Of a stretch of DNA of 64,000 bases, positions 34,682 through 44,684 are shown one piece after another. The notes below the pieces were generated by a model. It saw nothing but the letters and a program-made list of their open reading frames with translations. It had not been told where the DNA came from and searched no databases. The translations under genes and the position numbers were made by a program. Numbering within the stretch: position 1 is the stretch's first letter; the number at the start of each line of letters is the position of its first letter. Source of the DNA: Pedobacter gandavensis (lineage in GTDB: Bacteria; Bacteroidota; Bacteroidia; Sphingobacteriales; Sphingobacteriaceae); contig NZ_WNXC01000006.1 in assembly GCF_014172405.1 (NCBI RefSeq), positions 62,001 through 126,000 on the forward strand. Direction: 5' to 3'.

Positions 34682-35116
34682 CTATAATATTCTGTTGACT
34701 ACGTTTCCTTTCGCGTCAAAAACTACTTTCTTTTCTTCTCCAACTTTTTTCAACTCCACTTTGTAAAGGACTGTTTTTCCTTCTTCAAAATGATCTACAT
34801 CATCAATTCTATAACCACTATAGTCTTTCTTGATCACATTTGCCACGGCTACCGGTAGCTCTTTCGCTCTGATCTCTTTTTTGTGCTTAACTATAGCTCC
34901 TTTACTGGTAAACCATACTTCATGATCACGTCTGCCAATATCGAAATCAGCGTTATATAAATCACCTTTCAATTCCCATTCTACTTTAGTTGCATTTGGG
35001 AATGCTTTCTTAAAGGAATTTCGCACCTCTAAAGGAACGTCTTTGGCAGGAATATCCTGCGCATAAGTTAGACCGGAGAACAGCAGTGCTACTGCCAATA
35101 ATAATCTTTTTTTCAT
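34682..35116 (-). CDS. PepSY-like (BLIP-type) secreted protein
   Basis: 144 residues with signal peptide (MKKRLLLAVALLFSGLTYAQ) and two tandem PepSY-like units: VPLEVRNSFKKAFPNATKVEWE... and LPVAVANVIKKDYSGYRIDDVDHFEEG.... Bacteroidota carry many such small periplasmic proteins; some are thought to inhibit or sense peptidases. It is convergent with the M56 peptidase gene, which makes a regulatory link conceivable but unproved. Confidence 0.82.
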   Translation of the reverse strand: MKKRLLLAVALLFSGLTYAQDIPAKDVPLEVRNSFKKAFPNATKVEWELKGDLYNADFDIGRRDHEVWFTSKGAIVKHKKEIRAKELPVAVANVIKKDYSGYRIDDVDHFEEGKTVLYKVELKKVGEEKKVVFDAKGNVVNRIL

Positions 35117-35237
35117 GGTAAATGATTTTTGTTATCTAGCCATACCACAAAGAAAGCGCCTAAATTTATCCGCACATCAAATTAAGCAAGACAATACCGC
35201 TATTTAATGCAAAAACAGCCATTTAAACTTAATTATT

Positions 35238-35747
35238 TTAATTTTGTGCTTCTTTTTTCTTATGGAATGAATCGAGAATGATTAACAACATTCCACCCAT
35301 AATAGACATATCAGCCGCATTAAATACCCCGGTTTGAAACAAGATAAAATCAATGTGAAGAAAATCTGTAACTGATCCGTATAGTATCCGATCATACAAA
35401 TTACCGATCCCTCCACCGATCACACAGCAAACTCCTAAAACCATCGCTAAACTGAGGTCCTTCCTGCTCATCACGAAATAAAGACCCAATGCCAATACCC
35501 CTACCGGCAGCAACAGCAGCAGGACAAATTTAATCCCTGAATGTAGAGAATCACCCATACTCAAAAAGGCCCCTGAGTTTTCAACTTTAGTCAGCGTAAC
35601 ATAATCACTAATCAGCTTTATATTTTCATAATAAGCGACATGATCCCTGACAATAGATTTACTAATTTGATCACAACCTACGTTCAGCAATATAATTACT
35701 AAGATCAACACCTTCCCCGCCAGACCACTAAATTTACTTTTTTCCAT
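35238..35747 (-). CDS. lspA: Lipoprotein signal peptidase
   Basis: Aspartic membrane protease that removes lipoprotein signal peptides after lipidation. 169 residues, four membrane helices, catalytic aspartates in GGIGNLYDRILYGSVTDFLH and VFNAADMSIMGG. The N-terminus has CDQISKSIV, the usual LspA D-K/Q motif. Relevant here because several lipoproteins in the window (SusD, DUF4876, DUF4397) depend on it. It is divergent from the thioredoxin-like gene. Confidence 0.95.
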   Translation of the reverse strand: MEKSKFSGLAGKVLILVIILLNVGCDQISKSIVRDHVAYYENIKLISDYVTLTKVENSGAFLSMGDSLHSGIKFVLLLLLPVGVLALGLYFVMSRKDLSLAMVLGVCCVIGGGIGNLYDRILYGSVTDFLHIDFILFQTGVFNAADMSIMGGMLLIILDSFHKKKEAQN

Positions 35748-35853
35748 TTTGGCACCTCAATTGATAAATATTGGTATTGTATTTTTTAATTCAAATGACA
35801 CATTCTTCAAATGAGAACGCGATATTGCCAATATTAATCAATAAAAAGAACTT

Positions 35854-36336
35854 ATGAAATCACTTTTCTTTTCCCTTCTATTCACTGCATTTTCAATTGG
35901 TGCCTTTGCACAGGGGCTGGCACCAGGAACAGCGGTACCAAACGCTGTTTTTTATAAAGAAAATGGAGCTAAATTTTCTACAGACCAGATTCCTAAAGGA
36001 AAAAAATCACTGATTATGTTTTTTGATGCCACCTGCGAACATTGTCAGAAGGTAGCCGGAAACCTTAGTAAAAGCACCAAGGAACTATCAAGCGTTAATA
36101 TGTACTTAGTCTCGCAAGATGTATTTCGTTCGATCAACTATTTCGTGGATACTTTTGCTAAACCATTAAAAACCATGAAAAACGTAACCACCTTACAAGA
36201 CAAGGACTACGTTTTCATTCCTTTATTTCATCCGAAACAATATCCTTCATTATACCTTTACGGACCAGATAAAAAATTGATCCTATTCTCTAGTAATGAA
36301 AAAGATGTGCCCAAATTCCTCAATCTAATGAAATAA
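35854..36336 (+). CDS. Secreted thioredoxin-like protein
   Basis: 160 residues with signal peptide (MKSLFFSLLFTAFSIGAFAQ) and a thioredoxin fold of the TlpA/AhpC-TSA type. The redox motif is CEHC in MFFDATCEHCQKVAGN and the cis-proline region is KQYPSLYLYG. Likely a periplasmic thiol-disulfide protein. A 50-bp palindrome ends the transcript. Confidence 0.88.
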   Translation: MKSLFFSLLFTAFSIGAFAQGLAPGTAVPNAVFYKENGAKFSTDQIPKGKKSLIMFFDATCEHCQKVAGNLSKSTKELSSVNMYLVSQDVFRSINYFVDTFAKPLKTMKNVTTLQDKDYVFIPLFHPKQYPSLYLYGPDKKLILFSSNEKDVPKFLNLMK

Positions 36337-36394
36337 GGAATTCAAACACATCTCTGCCTCAACTGACAAATTTCTTGCTTAGTTGAAGATTTCA

Positions 36395-36444
36395 AGCCAA
36401 ATGAAAATGCCAATTGAATATTCAATTGGCATTTTCATTTGGCT
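36395..36444. terminator. 50-bp perfect palindrome between convergent genes
   Basis: The left arm AGCCAAATGAAAATGCCAAT continues through TGAATA|TTCA into an exact inverse, 25 bases each side with no loop. On the plus strand it is followed by GTTTTT. As RNA it is a very long AU-rich stem, serving as terminator for both the thioredoxin-like gene and the prolyl oligopeptidase gene. Confidence 0.8.
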
Positions 36445-36455
36445 GTTTTTAAGGA

Positions 36456-38591
36456 TTATTTTTTATAATTAACGCCCATATTATAAAAGAGGAAAGCCCA
36501 TCTATCGGCAATTTCTTCTATGGCTTTATCGGTTGGTTTCCCTGCCCCATGCCCCGCATTCGTCTGTATGCTAATTAAAACAGGTGCATCACCAGCCTGA
36601 TCTCTTTGCAAGGTTGCTGCAAACTTAAAAGAATGAGCAGGCACCACACGATCATCATGATCAGCTGTTGTAATCAATGTAGCAGGATACTTAACACCTG
36701 GTTTTAAAGCATGAACAGGTGAATATTTATACAAGTATTCAAACATCTCTTTGGAATCTTCTGAAGTACCATAATCGTAACTCCACCCAGCGCCAGCGGT
36801 AAACTTATGGTAACGAAGCATATCCATTACCCCCACCGCAGGGAAAGCTACCTTAAACAAATCAGGACGTTGTGCCAAAGTAGCGCCAACCAGTAAGCCC
36901 CCATTTGAACCACCCATACTGGCCAGGTAATCTTTAGAGGTGTATTTATGAGCGATCAGGAACTCTCCAGCAGCAATAAAATCATCAAACACATTTTGCT
37001 TTTGTAACTTCGTTCCTGCCAAATGCCATTTCTCCCCATATTCTCCACCACCTCGCAAATTGGCTACCGCATAAACACCGCCTTGCTCCATCAATACAAT
37101 GTTAGCAGTGCTGAACGAAGGAGTCAGACTAACATCAAAACCTCCATAACCATATAAAACAGTCGGATTTTTACCATTAAGGACGATGCCCTTTTTGTAG
37201 GTAATGATCATTGGTACTTTTGTGCCATCTTTTGAAGTGTAAAACACCTGCTTAGACTCATAATTCGAAGGATCGAAATCTACTCCGGACTTCTTATACA
37301 CTTCAGATTTGCCATTGTCTACGTTATACTTGAAGATCGTTGAAGGATATACATAAGAAGTGAAGGTATAATACAATTCTTTATCTTCTTTTTTACTTCC
37401 AAATCCACCAGCTGTGCCGATTCCTGGAAGCCTAATTTCATGCTCCATTTTGCCATTCATATCGTATTGCAAAACCATGGATACCGCATCTTTGATATAA
37501 TTGGCAAATAATTTACCCCCACCTGTAGAAGGACTCAGCACATGATTAGTCTCTTTGATCAGTTCCTTCCAGTTTTCAACGCCTGGATGAGCAGCATCTA
37601 CCGTCACCACCCGACCGTTAGGCGCATTCAGATTGGTATAGATGTACAATTTTGTTCCAATATTATCGATGATACTATGGTTCTTATCAAAATTAGCAAC
37701 CACAGGAACAATCTTCCCATCTTTGGCGGTCAAATCTTTAATATACAATTCATTACCAGAAGTGGAGTTTGCTGCAGAAATAATCAAATAATGCTCATCT
37801 TCTGTTAAACCTGCACCAATATAACGTCTTGGGGTTTTCTCCCCGCCAAAAATCAATTGATCATCCTTTTGATCAGTCCCAAGTTGATGAAAAAAAAGTT
37901 TGTGATATTGAGTCAGTCCGGACAATTGGCTTCCTTCAGCTGGTTTATCGTAGCTACTGTAGTAGAAACCAGTATTTCCTTGCCAGGCGATCCCTGAAAA
38001 TTTCACATCTGTTAATGTTTCACCAACTACAGATTTATCACTAGCCTTCAATATGATCACCTTAGTCCAGTCCGAACCACCTTCAGAAACCTGATAAGCC
38101 ACCATACTTCCATCTTTTGAAAAGCTTATTCCAGCCAAAGAACTGGTTGCATCTTTTGAAAAGGTATTTGGATCAAGAAAAACCTCAGGTTCCCCAGCCT
38201 CTTTCTGACGATAAAGGACGCTTTGGTTTTGCAAACCTGTATTCTTGTAATAATAAGTATATCCACCTTCTTTAAAAGGCTGAGAATACTTTTCATAGTT
38301 CAATAGTTTTTTCAAACGCTCCTTGATGTCATTTCTATAAGGAATTTGTGCGAGATAGGCATGAGTTACCGCATTCTGTGCCTGTACCCATAATTTGGTC
38401 TCTTCCGAACGGTCATCTTCCAACCAACGATAAGGATCTGCTACAGTAGTACCGAAGTAAGTATCTGTTACGTTTTCTTTTTTTGTTTCAGGGTAAGTCA
38501 TAGTTTTTTTTGGGGTATTACTCAGCTGGGCTTCCGCAACGAATGGAAGCATAACGGCGAGAAAGATTAACCCTTTGCCTGAGTTTTTCAT
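36456..38591 (-). CDS. Secreted prolyl oligopeptidase, S9A family
   Basis: 711 residues with signal peptide (GLIFLAVMLPFVAEAQ). N-terminal linker (YPETKKENVTDTYFGTTVADPYRWLEDD), seven-blade propeller in the middle and an alpha/beta-hydrolase domain from about 460. Catalytic Ser in MGGSNGG, Asp in TADHDDRVVPAHS and His in NAGHGAGKP. Cleaves short proline-containing peptides in the periplasm. It is nine bases downstream of the MutT gene. Confidence 0.96.
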   Translation of the reverse strand: MKNSGKGLIFLAVMLPFVAEAQLSNTPKKTMTYPETKKENVTDTYFGTTVADPYRWLEDDRSEETKLWVQAQNAVTHAYLAQIPYRNDIKERLKKLLNYEKYSQPFKEGGYTYYYKNTGLQNQSVLYRQKEAGEPEVFLDPNTFSKDATSSLAGISFSKDGSMVAYQVSEGGSDWTKVIILKASDKSVVGETLTDVKFSGIAWQGNTGFYYSSYDKPAEGSQLSGLTQYHKLFFHQLGTDQKDDQLIFGGEKTPRRYIGAGLTEDEHYLIISAANSTSGNELYIKDLTAKDGKIVPVVANFDKNHSIIDNIGTKLYIYTNLNAPNGRVVTVDAAHPGVENWKELIKETNHVLSPSTGGGKLFANYIKDAVSMVLQYDMNGKMEHEIRLPGIGTAGGFGSKKEDKELYYTFTSYVYPSTIFKYNVDNGKSEVYKKSGVDFDPSNYESKQVFYTSKDGTKVPMIITYKKGIVLNGKNPTVLYGYGGFDVSLTPSFSTANIVLMEQGGVYAVANLRGGGEYGEKWHLAGTKLQKQNVFDDFIAAGEFLIAHKYTSKDYLASMGGSNGGLLVGATLAQRPDLFKVAFPAVGVMDMLRYHKFTAGAGWSYDYGTSEDSKEMFEYLYKYSPVHALKPGVKYPATLITTADHDDRVVPAHSFKFAATLQRDQAGDAPVLISIQTNAGHGAGKPTDKAIEEIADRWAFLFYNMGVNYKK

Positions 38592-38600
38592 AAATTCTAT

Positions 38601-39008
38601 TTATTCTTTTATTGAGGTATGGTTTGCAGGATTCAGATACTCATGAACAACAGGAATATCTGCTTCCGCCCAATCGCAATTTAGTAAATCTGAAGGCTCC
38701 ATCCAAGCATAAGCCGCATGCTCTTTCAGCAGAATTTCCCCGGCAACAATGCGACATACAAAAGGAATGAGGAGAATTGAGAACGTTGGATAATGATACG
38801 AAGAGGCCGGTATCGCGGCAACAATTTCCACTTCAACATCCAACTCTTCTTTGATTTCCCTGATCAGACAATCTTCCGGACTTTCGCCAGGTTCCATTTT
38901 ACCTCCAGGGAATTCCATCTTCAAAGGCATAGACATGGTGGCACTGCGTTGCGTAACCAATACCAGCCCCGCTTCATTCACGATAATTGCACAACAAACA
39001 TCAATCAT
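38601..39008 (-). CDS. NUDIX hydrolase, MutT-like (8-oxo-dGTP diphosphatase)
   Basis: 135 residues. The Nudix box is complete: FPGGKMEPGESPEDCLIREI followed by KEELDVEVE. The overall length and the EFPGGK and REIKEEL features are those of MutT/NTP pyrophosphohydrolases that clean oxidised nucleotides; substrate not proven. Co-transcribed with the prolyl oligopeptidase gene, which is probably a chance pairing. Confidence 0.9.
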   Translation of the reverse strand: MIDVCCAIIVNEAGLVLVTQRSATMSMPLKMEFPGGKMEPGESPEDCLIREIKEELDVEVEIVAAIPASSYHYPTFSILLIPFVCRIVAGEILLKEHAAYAWMEPSDLLNCDWAEADIPVVHEYLNPANHTSIKE

Positions 39009-39189
39009 AGCCGAAGATAATTTTTTTATGGCTATCTTGGTTCTATATTAATTCTTAATCCATATCTAAACAGGATTTCCAAAAATCCGATCTGCTAGAC
39101 AGGAATGCCTCAACGGCCTTTCCCATGTCTAACAAGATGTTTATGTATAAATAATACCCTTCAATTTATCATTTTTGATTAAGAACAAT

Positions 39190-39825
39190 ATGAATATTGC
39201 CATAAAAGTTGCCCTTATTGGCGCAACAGGAAAAGCAGGAAAATACCTGCTTAAAGAATTATTAAACCAAGGTTATCAGGTAAAAGCACTCCTTAGAAAA
39301 CCTGAATCCTTTACCATCAGCCACCCAAATTTGGAAATTGTAAGTGGTGACATTAAGGATTTGGATACAACCGATCATTTACTGGACAGTTGTCATACGG
39401 TAATTAGTGCAATTGGTCAACCAAAAGATGAACCACTCGTTTCTAGTCTTGCAGCAGCAAATCTGATTCAGGTGATGCATCAAAAGCGGATTAGCCGATA
39501 TGTATTTCTTGCCGGATTAAGCATTGATATGCCTGGCGATCAAAAGAGCGAAGCTAACTTACAGGGTTCTAAATGGATGAAAGAAACTTTTCCAGTAGTC
39601 ACGTCAGATAAAGAAAAAGCAGTACAATATTTACTGGAAAGCGATATCGAATGGACAATGGTCAGGTTGCCCTGGATTGAAGAAAGAGATGAAACCTGCG
39701 ACCTAAAAGTAAGTCTGCGGGACTGCCTTGGGGGAAAGATCGGCACTACTGACTTGGCAAACTTTGTTATTCAACAACTGACTGATCCTACTTATATTCG
39801 AAAAGGACCGTTCATAGCCAGCTAA
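39190..39825 (+). CDS. NAD(P)-binding Rossmann-fold protein (NmrA-like)
   Basis: The start at ATG 39190 (MNIAIKVALIGATGKAG) is preferred to the TTG at 39175. 211 residues with the GATGKAG nucleotide-binding loop, a following basic ALLRKPE and a DTTDHLLDSCHTVISAIGQP segment typical of atypical short-chain dehydrogenases of the NAD(P)H-binding type. It lacks a clear YxxxK catalytic pair, so it may be a redox sensor or a reductase of unknown substrate. Confidence 0.87.
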   Translation: MNIAIKVALIGATGKAGKYLLKELLNQGYQVKALLRKPESFTISHPNLEIVSGDIKDLDTTDHLLDSCHTVISAIGQPKDEPLVSSLAAANLIQVMHQKRISRYVFLAGLSIDMPGDQKSEANLQGSKWMKETFPVVTSDKEKAVQYLLESDIEWTMVRLPWIEERDETCDLKVSLRDCLGGKIGTTDLANFVIQQLTDPTYIRKGPFIAS

Positions 39826-39887
39826 AGTAGCTCAATTTTAATTAATTACACTTTAACTATATGGAATACCCACAATTATTAAAGTGA

Positions 39888-39934
39888 AAATCCGCTTATT
39901 GATCTATACAAATGGATAGTCAATAAGCGGATTT
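39888..39934. terminator. Bidirectional terminator
   Basis: AAATCCGCTTATTGA (39888-39902) pairs perfectly with TCAATAAGCGGATTT (39920-39934). It separates the convergent NAD(P)-binding and SnoaL-like genes. Confidence 0.82.
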
Positions 39935-39956
39935 AAATTCAAGGAATGTTCTATGA

Positions 39957-40343
39957 TTAATCCAATGAAACGAACAACTCTGATTGTGTTAACCACACAC
40001 CATCAATTTTGCGCCACATGGCTGAATAATTACCTCTAAACGCTTCTGTTTTATAATTCCAGGCGCCAGTTTCCCAGGCTAAAATCCCACTATCCCCAAT
40101 GACAATAGATGAAGGAATGCGTTCAAATAAAGGTGGTTTACCAGCAAACATCTCTTTCCATGTTTTCAATAATTTCGCTTTACCTGAATACTGTCCACCT
40201 TCTCCGGAGATCACAATGATATCATCCATCCAATATTTGGCTACTCCTGCAACATCCTGGTTAGAGATGGCCATATTTGAGTCCATCCTGGAAAGGCGGA
40301 TGGCTTCTTCTTCTTGTCTTTTAAAAAATGATACTGAACTCAT
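39957..40343 (-). CDS. SnoaL/NTF2-like protein (DUF4440 type)
   Basis: 128 residues without signal peptide. The cone-shaped NTF2 fold pattern is visible: DSNMAISNQDVAGVAKYWMDDIIVISGEGG then LLKTWKEMFAGKP and WKIDGVW near the end. Such proteins bind small ligands or catalyse simple eliminations; no substrate can be given. It stands alone. Confidence 0.85.
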   Translation of the reverse strand: MSSVSFFKRQEEEAIRLSRMDSNMAISNQDVAGVAKYWMDDIIVISGEGGQYSGKAKLLKTWKEMFAGKPPLFERIPSSIVIGDSGILAWETGAWNYKTEAFRGNYSAMWRKIDGVWLTQSELFVSLD

Positions 40344-40392
40344 AAAAAATTAGCTTCGTCTTGTTTGTTGAACTGCTAAGATGGTGAAAATA

Positions 40393-42891
40393 TTAATTTT
40401 TCACTCTATTTTGCTCATCTTCTGCTCCGGTATTTTTGTGTTTTCTAACCCCCGAAAAGGTCTTTCCAAAGCGATAGCTATAACTTAAGACTACATTTCT
40501 AGAATCTGCCCGATTGCGCCAGCCTGCTGTTGTTCCAGCCAAATTGTTGATCTTTCCATTCGTAATCCTGGTATAAAAGAGATCATTACCATTTATTCTT
40601 ATCGTCGAACTTGGAGAAAGTTTCTTTTGGACCCCCGCATTAAATCCATACATCCGTCCTATAGTAAACTGTACATCCGTAATTTTAGAGCGATAAGAGC
40701 CACTACCTTCCGCAGTCCAGCTTTCGCTCAATTTAAATTGAAAACTATTGTTGGTAGAAAAGAAAGTTCCCTTAGTATGTAAGGCTCCACTATAAAAATC
40801 AGCACTTTTTGCATCAATATTGGTTACCTCCCCATAAAACTGCCAGGTCAGCCATGAAAACAGATCCAATCCTGCATTTACACTAAGGCTTTTCACTACC
40901 TTTCTTCCAATATTTCCCGGCCTGCTATAATAGATCCCATCGCGAATTTCAATAGTCTCGTTCACCTCATCTTTAGTATCACTATAACTCAATGTGGTCG
41001 TAATCTTATTCTTATAAGTATGAGAAAGCTCAATACTATTGGTAAAAGAAGGGTTTAAGAAAGGATTTCCTTCATAATAAGTAAACTTATCCAGTGGGGA
41101 AACAAAAGGATTCAGGTCCTGGAAATAAGGACGATCTACCCTTCTGCCATAATTTAAACCAATCTGATGATTACCTAAAGTATCCAGTTTATAAGATACA
41201 TATGCCGTAGGAAACAAACTGGTATAGTTTCTATTGAAAGCAGAGTCAGGTTTCACAGGATTACCAAGTTGATGACCGTCAGAATTCGTGTTTTCTGCAC
41301 GTAACCCCAATTGTATCGACCATTTCCCAGATTCCCTGCTGAGGTTTAAATAACCGGAATTGATGTTCTCTTTATAAATGAAATGATTACTCTTTTGATA
41401 ATCCGGCTTGGTGACCTCGCCAATTGTATAGCTATATGCGCCCACATTATCTGTCTTGGTATAACTTGATTTTACACCGGCATCTACCTTCCAATTGTTC
41501 TTAAAAGGCTTGGTGTAATCTGCTTTAAATGAATAAATTTTAATATTAGCAGGTAATTCACCATGGAGAATATCTTCAGATTTCAAACTTTGATCGGGCA
41601 AATAGGAAGAATTAAGAATCTGTTGGCGGGTATTGGTTTTATAAACCAGGTAATCGGCATCCAATGCAAGCTGCTGTCCTGACTTATCAAAGTCGTGGCG
41701 ATAATTCAGATTCACGCCGAGATTTTTAAAGCTTTGTCTGTCTTTACTTAGTGCTTTAACTACAGAATCCAACTCCCTTCCCGCATTTAAAAGCTGACTA
41801 ACATTATCGGTCGTTTGATTCCCAGATCTGTCCATGCCTGTTAAGACCAAGCCCCAGGTACTTTTCTCTGATTGGTAGTAATCCATTCCGATTTTACCAT
41901 TCAGCATATTACCTTTTCTTCGGATATAGCTATTCTGTTCGAAAAAAGATTGAGTACTGCCATCCTCATTTTTATACCGTCTAAATAAATCCAGATCGGT
42001 GAAATTATTTTGATGACTATAGCCGAGGTTGGTGAAAAAGTTCAGTTTATTTTTTCGGTAATTCATGTTGAAGCTGTTGTTCGTTCTAGCCAATTGCCCC
42101 TGAACATAGCCCAGATTTAGTCCGCCATTCCACCCACGTTGGTCATTTTTATGGGTTTTAATGTTGATCACTCCCCCATTTCCGGCCGCATCATACTTTG
42201 CAGGAGGATTGGTCATCAATTCGATCTGATCCAAGGCAGAAGATGGCAATGACCTCAAGTAATTTTCCAGGTCCGTACCGGACAAATAACTCGGCTTACC
42301 ATCAATAAATATCGCAACCCCTTGTTTTCCTTTCAGACTAATCGCTCCATTCTGATCTACAATTACCCCTGGAGATTTCTCCAAAACATCCATTGCTGTT
42401 GTGCCTGAATTTGCAATCAATGCGTCAACATTAACTACTGTACGATCAATTTTACGCTCAATAAAGGCTTTTTTTCCTGTAATAGCGACTTCTTTTAAGT
42501 CTTTTGTTGTCGCGCGCAAAGTCAAATCCGGAAGCAAAATGCTGGAAGCTCCCGCTTTCAACAGGATCACTGCTGACTGGAGATTTTGATAGCCCATCGC
42601 AGAAATTCTCAATTGATAACTTCCTTCAGTCAGTTGTTCAAAAGAAAACTTCCCATCTTCAGCCGTAAAAGTGCTTTTCAAAAGATTGCTATCGCTCACC
42701 TTGAATAGCGCTACGGTTGCCAGATCGAAAGGTTGTTTAGAATCCTTTACGACTTTCCCTGAAATACGCCCTGTTCCGATTACTTTATTGGAAACTGGAG
42801 CTGGTTTGATCTCCACCGAGGCTTGACCAAAAGCTAAAATTTGGGCTGTACTCAGCCAGGCGACTAAAATTGCCACTATCAATACTTTCAT
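40393..42891 (-). CDS. Outer-membrane beta-barrel protein (OMP_b-brl_3, TonB-receptor-like)
   Basis: 832 residues. Signal peptide, carboxypeptidase-regulatory-like domain (about 40-130; ISGKVVKDSKQPFDLATVAL), plug (about 140-245; VLEKSPGVIVDQNGAISLKG, MTNPPAKYDAAGNGGVINI) and a large barrel with YGRRVDRPYFQDLNPFVSPL. This is the PF14905-type branch, which often goes without SusD. It lies 75 bp after the second M56 gene on the same strand, so the BlaI-M56 pair may control it. Confidence 0.9.
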   Translation of the reverse strand: MKVLIVAILVAWLSTAQILAFGQASVEIKPAPVSNKVIGTGRISGKVVKDSKQPFDLATVALFKVSDSNLLKSTFTAEDGKFSFEQLTEGSYQLRISAMGYQNLQSAVILLKAGASSILLPDLTLRATTKDLKEVAITGKKAFIERKIDRTVVNVDALIANSGTTAMDVLEKSPGVIVDQNGAISLKGKQGVAIFIDGKPSYLSGTDLENYLRSLPSSALDQIELMTNPPAKYDAAGNGGVINIKTHKNDQRGWNGGLNLGYVQGQLARTNNSFNMNYRKNKLNFFTNLGYSHQNNFTDLDLFRRYKNEDGSTQSFFEQNSYIRRKGNMLNGKIGMDYYQSEKSTWGLVLTGMDRSGNQTTDNVSQLLNAGRELDSVVKALSKDRQSFKNLGVNLNYRHDFDKSGQQLALDADYLVYKTNTRQQILNSSYLPDQSLKSEDILHGELPANIKIYSFKADYTKPFKNNWKVDAGVKSSYTKTDNVGAYSYTIGEVTKPDYQKSNHFIYKENINSGYLNLSRESGKWSIQLGLRAENTNSDGHQLGNPVKPDSAFNRNYTSLFPTAYVSYKLDTLGNHQIGLNYGRRVDRPYFQDLNPFVSPLDKFTYYEGNPFLNPSFTNSIELSHTYKNKITTTLSYSDTKDEVNETIEIRDGIYYSRPGNIGRKVVKSLSVNAGLDLFSWLTWQFYGEVTNIDAKSADFYSGALHTKGTFFSTNNSFQFKLSESWTAEGSGSYRSKITDVQFTIGRMYGFNAGVQKKLSPSSTIRINGNDLFYTRITNGKINNLAGTTAGWRNRADSRNVVLSYSYRFGKTFSGVRKHKNTGAEDEQNRVKN

Positions 42892-42966
42892 TTATTTTAA
42901 TAATTAATTTGAAGAAATGCTGCTCAACAGCAGGCTAGGGTATATTAAATGAATATTTACGATGTT

Positions 42967-44595
42967 TTATTTAGATTCAAATTCTTGTTGATAAGAGATG
43001 ATCCAATCCACACTTTTTATGTATTTTTTGGCGTATTTTTTTCGAATGTCTTCCGGAAGTTTCTGGTCATTTAAAACAAACTGATCCTTATCCATTTCGA
43101 AAGAAAGGTTTTCTTTTCCAGCCACCAAGTGATCTTTTATCAAATCTTCCAAGATATTGTCCTGGATTTTCTCATTATAGCGTTGTGCATTTTCATCATC
43201 TGCCACAAACTTCTTAGTAATGGTAGATTTTGCAGTCTCCGATTCTGACCGTTCTGTTATCGTCTTCGTTTTACCTGATCCAAAAATTTTATTTCCAGCT
43301 TTCACCAGGACCCTTTCTGTAGCAGCAACTAGCTGATCAACTATTGACCTATTCTTTTCAACGCTTGAAGCTTGTTGTTCAACCGCTGCTGCTTTTTGCT
43401 TAACGTCTGCAGATTTCCCTGCAATGTCTGCAGCTTTTTGCTCAAGGTCTGAAGGTTGTTGCACAACTTTTGAAACTCCCTTTTCAAATGCTTTTGGTTC
43501 CTTGGCTTGCAGAATTTTTTGAACAGATTTTTTGTTCGGCTGTTTGGCCGGTTGTTTCATCACAGACGAAAACGCCATACTTAAAGTCAGGACCGTCAAC
43601 AAGGCGACCGCCATAATCCGCTGTTCCATTTTCGTTAGTGTAGGGTGATCATTAGAAACGATCCTTTTCACGCGTTTCACCAGTTGACCAGGATCTTCAG
43701 CAATGGCCATGGCATACTGAGGTTTATTCATTTGAAACTCCTCACAAGAAACCAAAGCACTGATATAACCGACTTTATTATTCGTATTCAAAACAGCCAG
43801 ATCATCGCAGCAACTTTCTCTTTCTTCCCTGATCAAACCACTAATCCATAAAACCGCTGGATTAAAGAAAAACAGCAATTCCATAAAGCTCTGCAAGATA
43901 TTCACCAGATAATCTCTTCGTTTTACATGTGCCAGCTCATGGCAAATGATCGCCTCTACCTCTTCTTTTGAAAGGTTATTGAGCAAACCAATTGGAACCA
44001 AAATCAATGGTTTAAAATAACCTACTACCATTGGGACATTTACCAATCCAGACTGCACAATAGCCACTACCTTATGAATACCAAATTGCACAGCCAATTC
44101 CTGAACCCTATTTTTCCAAAACACTCCGGCGTCCGTGATTTTTGTGTTCCGGATTCTTTTGATACTGTACAGTCCAGCAAACAACTGAACGCTCTTCGCA
44201 GCAATGACTAACAGCCACAGTAACACAATCGTAGTCGCATAGGAATTAAAATAAGACCATACACTTTGAATCCAAATCCAGGGCTGCTGTACGATAGCGA
44301 TAGAAGTATTCCCCGGACTATTCAGACCTGATGATGTTATGCCAGGCAGAAACCCGTTATTTACTTCAGTATTGCCATTTACACCAAAAAAAGCAGTTTC
44401 ATCGGCAAACTTCCATTCATATATAAAGCTGGCAAAAACACCTATTGAGAACAAGATGAAACAAGAAATCAAAAGATTATATCTTAACCTGGCGCTAGAT
44501 CTGCTGGTAAAAATAATCACTGCCGCTGTGAGCAAGGCAAGGATCAAGCCTTGCCATAGTGAGTGTAATAAAGTTTTAAAAATGATGCTTTCCAT
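42967..44595 (-). CDS. M56 (BlaR1-like) metallopeptidase with Ala/Gln/Lys-rich tail
   Basis: 542 residues with four N-terminal membrane segments, zinc motif H219-E-L-A-H223 (IICHELAHVKRRDYL), ESCCDDLAV as the distal ligand region and a fourth membrane segment near 325-345. The tail (about 345-540) has a repetitive stretch (LEQKAADIAGKSADVKQKAA) likely to form a coiled coil, and no penicillin-binding domain. It follows a BlaI gene by 89 bp. It should cleave that repressor when it senses an envelope signal. Confidence 0.9.
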   Translation of the reverse strand: MESIIFKTLLHSLWQGLILALLTAAVIIFTSRSSARLRYNLLISCFILFSIGVFASFIYEWKFADETAFFGVNGNTEVNNGFLPGITSSGLNSPGNTSIAIVQQPWIWIQSVWSYFNSYATTIVLLWLLVIAAKSVQLFAGLYSIKRIRNTKITDAGVFWKNRVQELAVQFGIHKVVAIVQSGLVNVPMVVGYFKPLILVPIGLLNNLSKEEVEAIICHELAHVKRRDYLVNILQSFMELLFFFNPAVLWISGLIREERESCCDDLAVLNTNNKVGYISALVSCEEFQMNKPQYAMAIAEDPGQLVKRVKRIVSNDHPTLTKMEQRIMAVALLTVLTLSMAFSSVMKQPAKQPNKKSVQKILQAKEPKAFEKGVSKVVQQPSDLEQKAADIAGKSADVKQKAAAVEQQASSVEKNRSIVDQLVAATERVLVKAGNKIFGSGKTKTITERSESETAKSTITKKFVADDENAQRYNEKIQDNILEDLIKDHLVAGKENLSFEMDKDQFVLNDQKLPEDIRKKYAKKYIKSVDWIISYQQEFESK

Positions 44596-44684
44596 ACCTG
44601 TGGTTCTTTAAGGATGTGCTATTTCTTTGTATTAGGTGCTTTTTGAAAGCCCCCATTTATTTCGAATATCTGTTACTGTTTAAG

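Noticed and set aside
40393..42891. SusC of a polysaccharide utilisation locus
   Set aside because: No SusD, sigma or FecR gene adjoins it, and the plug resembles the PF14905 branch.
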